From assembly GCA_027858555.1 (NCBI GenBank), contig JAQICP010000050.1, forward strand, positions 1-7,898: a stretch of 7,898 bases of DNA, given 5' to 3'. The notes beneath the pieces were generated by a model. That model had not been told where the DNA came from and made no database searches. It worked only from the letters and a program-made list of their open reading frames with translations. The stretch comes from Vallitaleaceae bacterium (lineage in GTDB: Bacteria; Bacillota; Clostridia; Lachnospirales; Vallitaleaceae). Shown here one piece after another: positions 6,295 to 7,898 of this stretch (the first letter of the stretch is position 1; every line of letters begins with the position of its first letter). The position numbers and the translations under genes are program-made.

Positions 6295-6323
6295 AACATA
6301 TCCTATACAAATCAATCTATCAA
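6295..6323 (-). promoter_or_regulatory. Predicted promoter of the HD-GYP gene
   Basis: TTGATA (6323-6318), a 17-bp spacer and TATGTT (6300-6295) lie in the 79-bp gap after the upstream membrane-protein gene. The boxes match at 5 of 6 and 4 of 6 positions. The predicted leader is about 26 nt. No terminator is visible in the gap, so readthrough from the upstream gene is also possible. Confidence 0.45.
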
Positions 6324-6340
6324 TAGACTAACCAATCAGG

Positions 6341-6850
6341 CTATGATTTGAGTAATTTTCCTGCCATATATATGCGCATGGATTTTAATACAAGTTCATT
6401 AGGTTGAAAAATAACCATGGTTCGTTTCTTATTCATAATAACCATAAACGCATAGGTGTCATCCGTAATCTGACCGCTTGATACATCGATCTGCTTATCA
6501 TAAGACCTAAACTCAGTGCTTTCATTCATATTATTGTACTTAGTCATAACAATAATGCTCTTAATATCAACTGTAAATAAGTGTTTGCGTTTACGCATAT
6601 TAATAATCTTATCCACATCTAACTCGCTGTTTGTAACGATGTATTCATACTCAAGATTCATTCTGTGGAAAAGAAAAGTGATTACTGCAACTTCTAATAA
6701 CACAATGATTATTATGAAAAAGAAGAGAAAAGTAGATAGCATAGAAATAAATATTATCAATAAGGCTATGGAAATGTACACACCCTTTTTAACATAATCA
6801 CTGGACTTGGGAATTCTTTTAACAAGTTGTTCGTTGAAAATTTCTGTCAT
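6341..6850 (-). CDS. Small two-helix membrane protein, DUF6106-like
   Basis: The protein has 169 residues and an unknown function. Residues 1-20 (MTEIFNEQLVKRIPKS) are polar. Two adjacent hydrophobic segments span about 23-42 and 43-62 and probably form a helical hairpin in the cytoplasmic membrane. A soluble region follows, with LEYEYIVTNSELDVDKI (67-83), basic RKRKH, and FQPNELVLKSMRIYM near the end. The pattern of an N-terminal EQLVKR, a membrane hairpin, an EYEY...ELDVDKI segment and a late PNE matches my memory of the clostridial DUF6106 family. That is recall, not a search result. GGAGG lies 6 nt before the ATG, supporting this start. It is the first gene of the minus-strand run and is divergent from the methylase gene. 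Confidence 0.8.
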   Translation of the reverse strand: MTEIFNEQLVKRIPKSSDYVKKGVYISIALLIIFISMLSTFLFFFIIIIVLLEVAVITFLFHRMNLEYEYIVTNSELDVDKIINMRKRKHLFTVDIKSIIVMTKYNNMNESTEFRSYDKQIDVSSGQITDDTYAFMVIMNKKRTMVIFQPNELVLKSMRIYMAGKLLKS

Positions 6851-6890
6851 AACGCGCCTCCATTTAGGTAAACAATAGTATCTTGTCCTA

Positions 6891-6919
6891 ATTATATATG
6901 AAACTTATTTACGTTACAA
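6891..6919 (-). promoter_or_regulatory. Predicted sigma-A promoter of the DUF6106-like gene
   Basis: TTGTAA (6919-6914), a 17-bp spacer and a perfect TATAAT (6896-6891). Its -35 box abuts the -35 box of the divergent plus-strand promoter. The leader is about 34 nt. Confidence 0.6.
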
Positions 6920-6936
6920 GGTAAATCAATTATACT
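6908..6936 (+). promoter_or_regulatory. Predicted sigma-A promoter of the methylase gene
   Basis: TTTACG (6908-6913), a 17-bp spacer and TATACT (6931-6936). The boxes match at 4 of 6 and 5 of 6 positions. The predicted start is near 6943. There an A/T-only inverted repeat, ATAATA-CA-TATTAT (6941-6954), could be an operator or chance. Confidence 0.5.
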
Positions 6937-6976
6937 GTAGATAATACATATTATTAGCAAAATCAAAGGAGTAACT

Positions 6977-7898
6977 ATGAAATACGGTATACAATTATAT
7001 CCACATGCGAATCAACGTTATTACGAATCAATAAAATCACTGGCAATTAGTGAACTGTTGGTTATCACATCAAGCAATAAGCAACTAATCAAAGATGTGT
7101 GCTATGAACAATATGGTGGTCTTGAATTGTTATGTTTTACATCAGATGACCTGAGCGATTTCCTACTAGCCAAAATATATATGCATTCATCCTTATTAGC
7201 AATTTATGAGATTAATGATAATCACACTTTGCAGCCAATCATGGAAAAATATGCCACTTATTTTAGTAATGATATTGACAACATTCTAAAATACAAAGGC
7301 AAAACCAATGAACTATTCACTGATTTAATGATTAATGTAGGTGTTTTTTCAAGCACTTTCCGGGAACAATACAGTGAACCCCTTGCCATCTTAGACCCAA
7401 TGTGTGGTAAAGGCACGACCATGTTTAAGGCCCTTGTAAAAGGTTATCATTCAGCAGGCATTGACATCGAAAAAGATTACCACTTGGAGATAGAGAACTT
7501 TTTGAAACGCTACTTCAAGCATGCTACTCGAAAATATAGCATGACTAAGACCAGCTATGAGATACTGGGCAAAAAAAGAGCGCTTAAAACCACTGTTGAT
7601 ACATCTATTACCAATGAGCATTATAAGGCAAAAGATACAAGATCAATCCAATTTGTTTTAGGTGAAGGCAAATACGCAGTCACCTACTTTGGTAAAAAGA
7701 AATTCAATGTTATCGTTGCCGATCTACCTTACGGCGTACAACATCAAGGCGAAGATTCTGGTAAAAGGTCCAGTGTCCTCGATGTCATTGATGAGTCATT
7801 GCTAGATTGGATATCAACACTTAAAGTTGGCGGCACCATTGTACTTGCCTATAACAATAAATCTTTTAGCAAAGAAGACCTTAAAAGCGTTTTAGAAT
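6977..7898 (+). CDS. Trm11/UPF0020-like SAM-dependent methyltransferase (partial, C-terminus off the right edge)
   Basis: The frame is open for 307 codons from the ATG at 6977 to the window edge. AAAGGAG lies 5 nt before the ATG. Residues 1-130 (MKYGIQLYPHANQRYYES) are an N-terminal region I cannot assign. NILKYKGKTNELFTDLMINV (102-121) resembles the helix ahead of the Rossmann core in UPF0020/Trm11 methylases. Motif I is ILDPMCGKGTTMFKAL (138-153) and binds SAM. GIDIEK (161-166) carries the acidic residue for the ribose, D163. Motif IV is VADLPYG (247-253), an amino-methylase N/D-P-P-Y/F variant with Leu in position 2. KVGGTIVLAYNN (283-294) follows. The family methylates exocyclic amines, mostly guanine N2 in tRNA or rRNA. 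That is the likely role, though a DNA target cannot be excluded. I see no THUMP domain. Confidence 0.85.
   Translation, partial: MKYGIQLYPHANQRYYESIKSLAISELLVITSSNKQLIKDVCYEQYGGLELLCFTSDDLSDFLLAKIYMHSSLLAIYEINDNHTLQPIMEKYATYFSNDIDNILKYKGKTNELFTDLMINVGVFSSTFREQYSEPLAILDPMCGKGTTMFKALVKGYHSAGIDIEKDYHLEIENFLKRYFKHATRKYSMTKTSYEILGKKRALKTTVDTSITNEHYKAKDTRSIQFVLGEGKYAVTYFGKKKFNVIVADLPYGVQHQGEDSGKRSSVLDVIDESLLDWISTLKVGGTIVLAYNNKSFSKEDLKSVLE

Overview
The window is AT-rich bacterial DNA with compact, mostly co-directional genes, purine-rich ribosome binding sites (AGGAG, GGAGG, AAAGGAG) and sigma-A type promoters. The gene content points to a Firmicute of the class Clostridia, probably near the Lachnospirales. 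This rests on a clostridial-style HD-GYP protein, a short RluA-type pseudouridine synthase, a small two-helix membrane protein resembling DUF6106, and a Trm11-like methylase. The assignment is inference from style and families, with no database search behind it.

Six genes lie on the minus strand and one on the plus strand. Reading the minus strand from right to left, there is a small membrane protein (6341-6850), an HD-GYP protein (5200-6261), IMP dehydrogenase guaB (3652-5112), an RluA-family pseudouridine synthase (2710-3402), a YgjP-like metal-dependent hydrolase (1871-2572) and a large membrane-anchored protein with a very acidic tail (1-1856, running off the left edge). On the plus strand, a Trm11/UPF0020-like methyltransferase starts at 6977 and runs off the right edge. 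The two edge genes have no stop in the window, but each reads open over its whole visible length.

Promoter-like sequences can be placed ahead of five minus-strand units and the plus-strand gene. The membrane-protein gene and the methylase gene are divergent, with abutting -35 boxes. guaB ends in a convincing intrinsic terminator. The last two minus-strand genes are separated by only 14 bp and look co-transcribed. No intergenic stretch exceeds 300 bp. The longest, 3403-3651, holds the guaB terminator, a near-identical 22-bp direct repeat pair around a 10-bp hairpin, and the promoter of the pseudouridine synthase.

The genes do not form one pathway. The visible functions are GTP synthesis (guaB), RNA modification (pseudouridine synthase and probably the methylase), signalling (HD-GYP, probably cyclic-di-GMP) and envelope proteins. 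I see no mobile element, CRISPR array, RNA gene or defence system. The least explained items are the acidic-tailed membrane protein, the repeat/hairpin cluster downstream of guaB, and the variant active-site residues of the HD-GYP protein.
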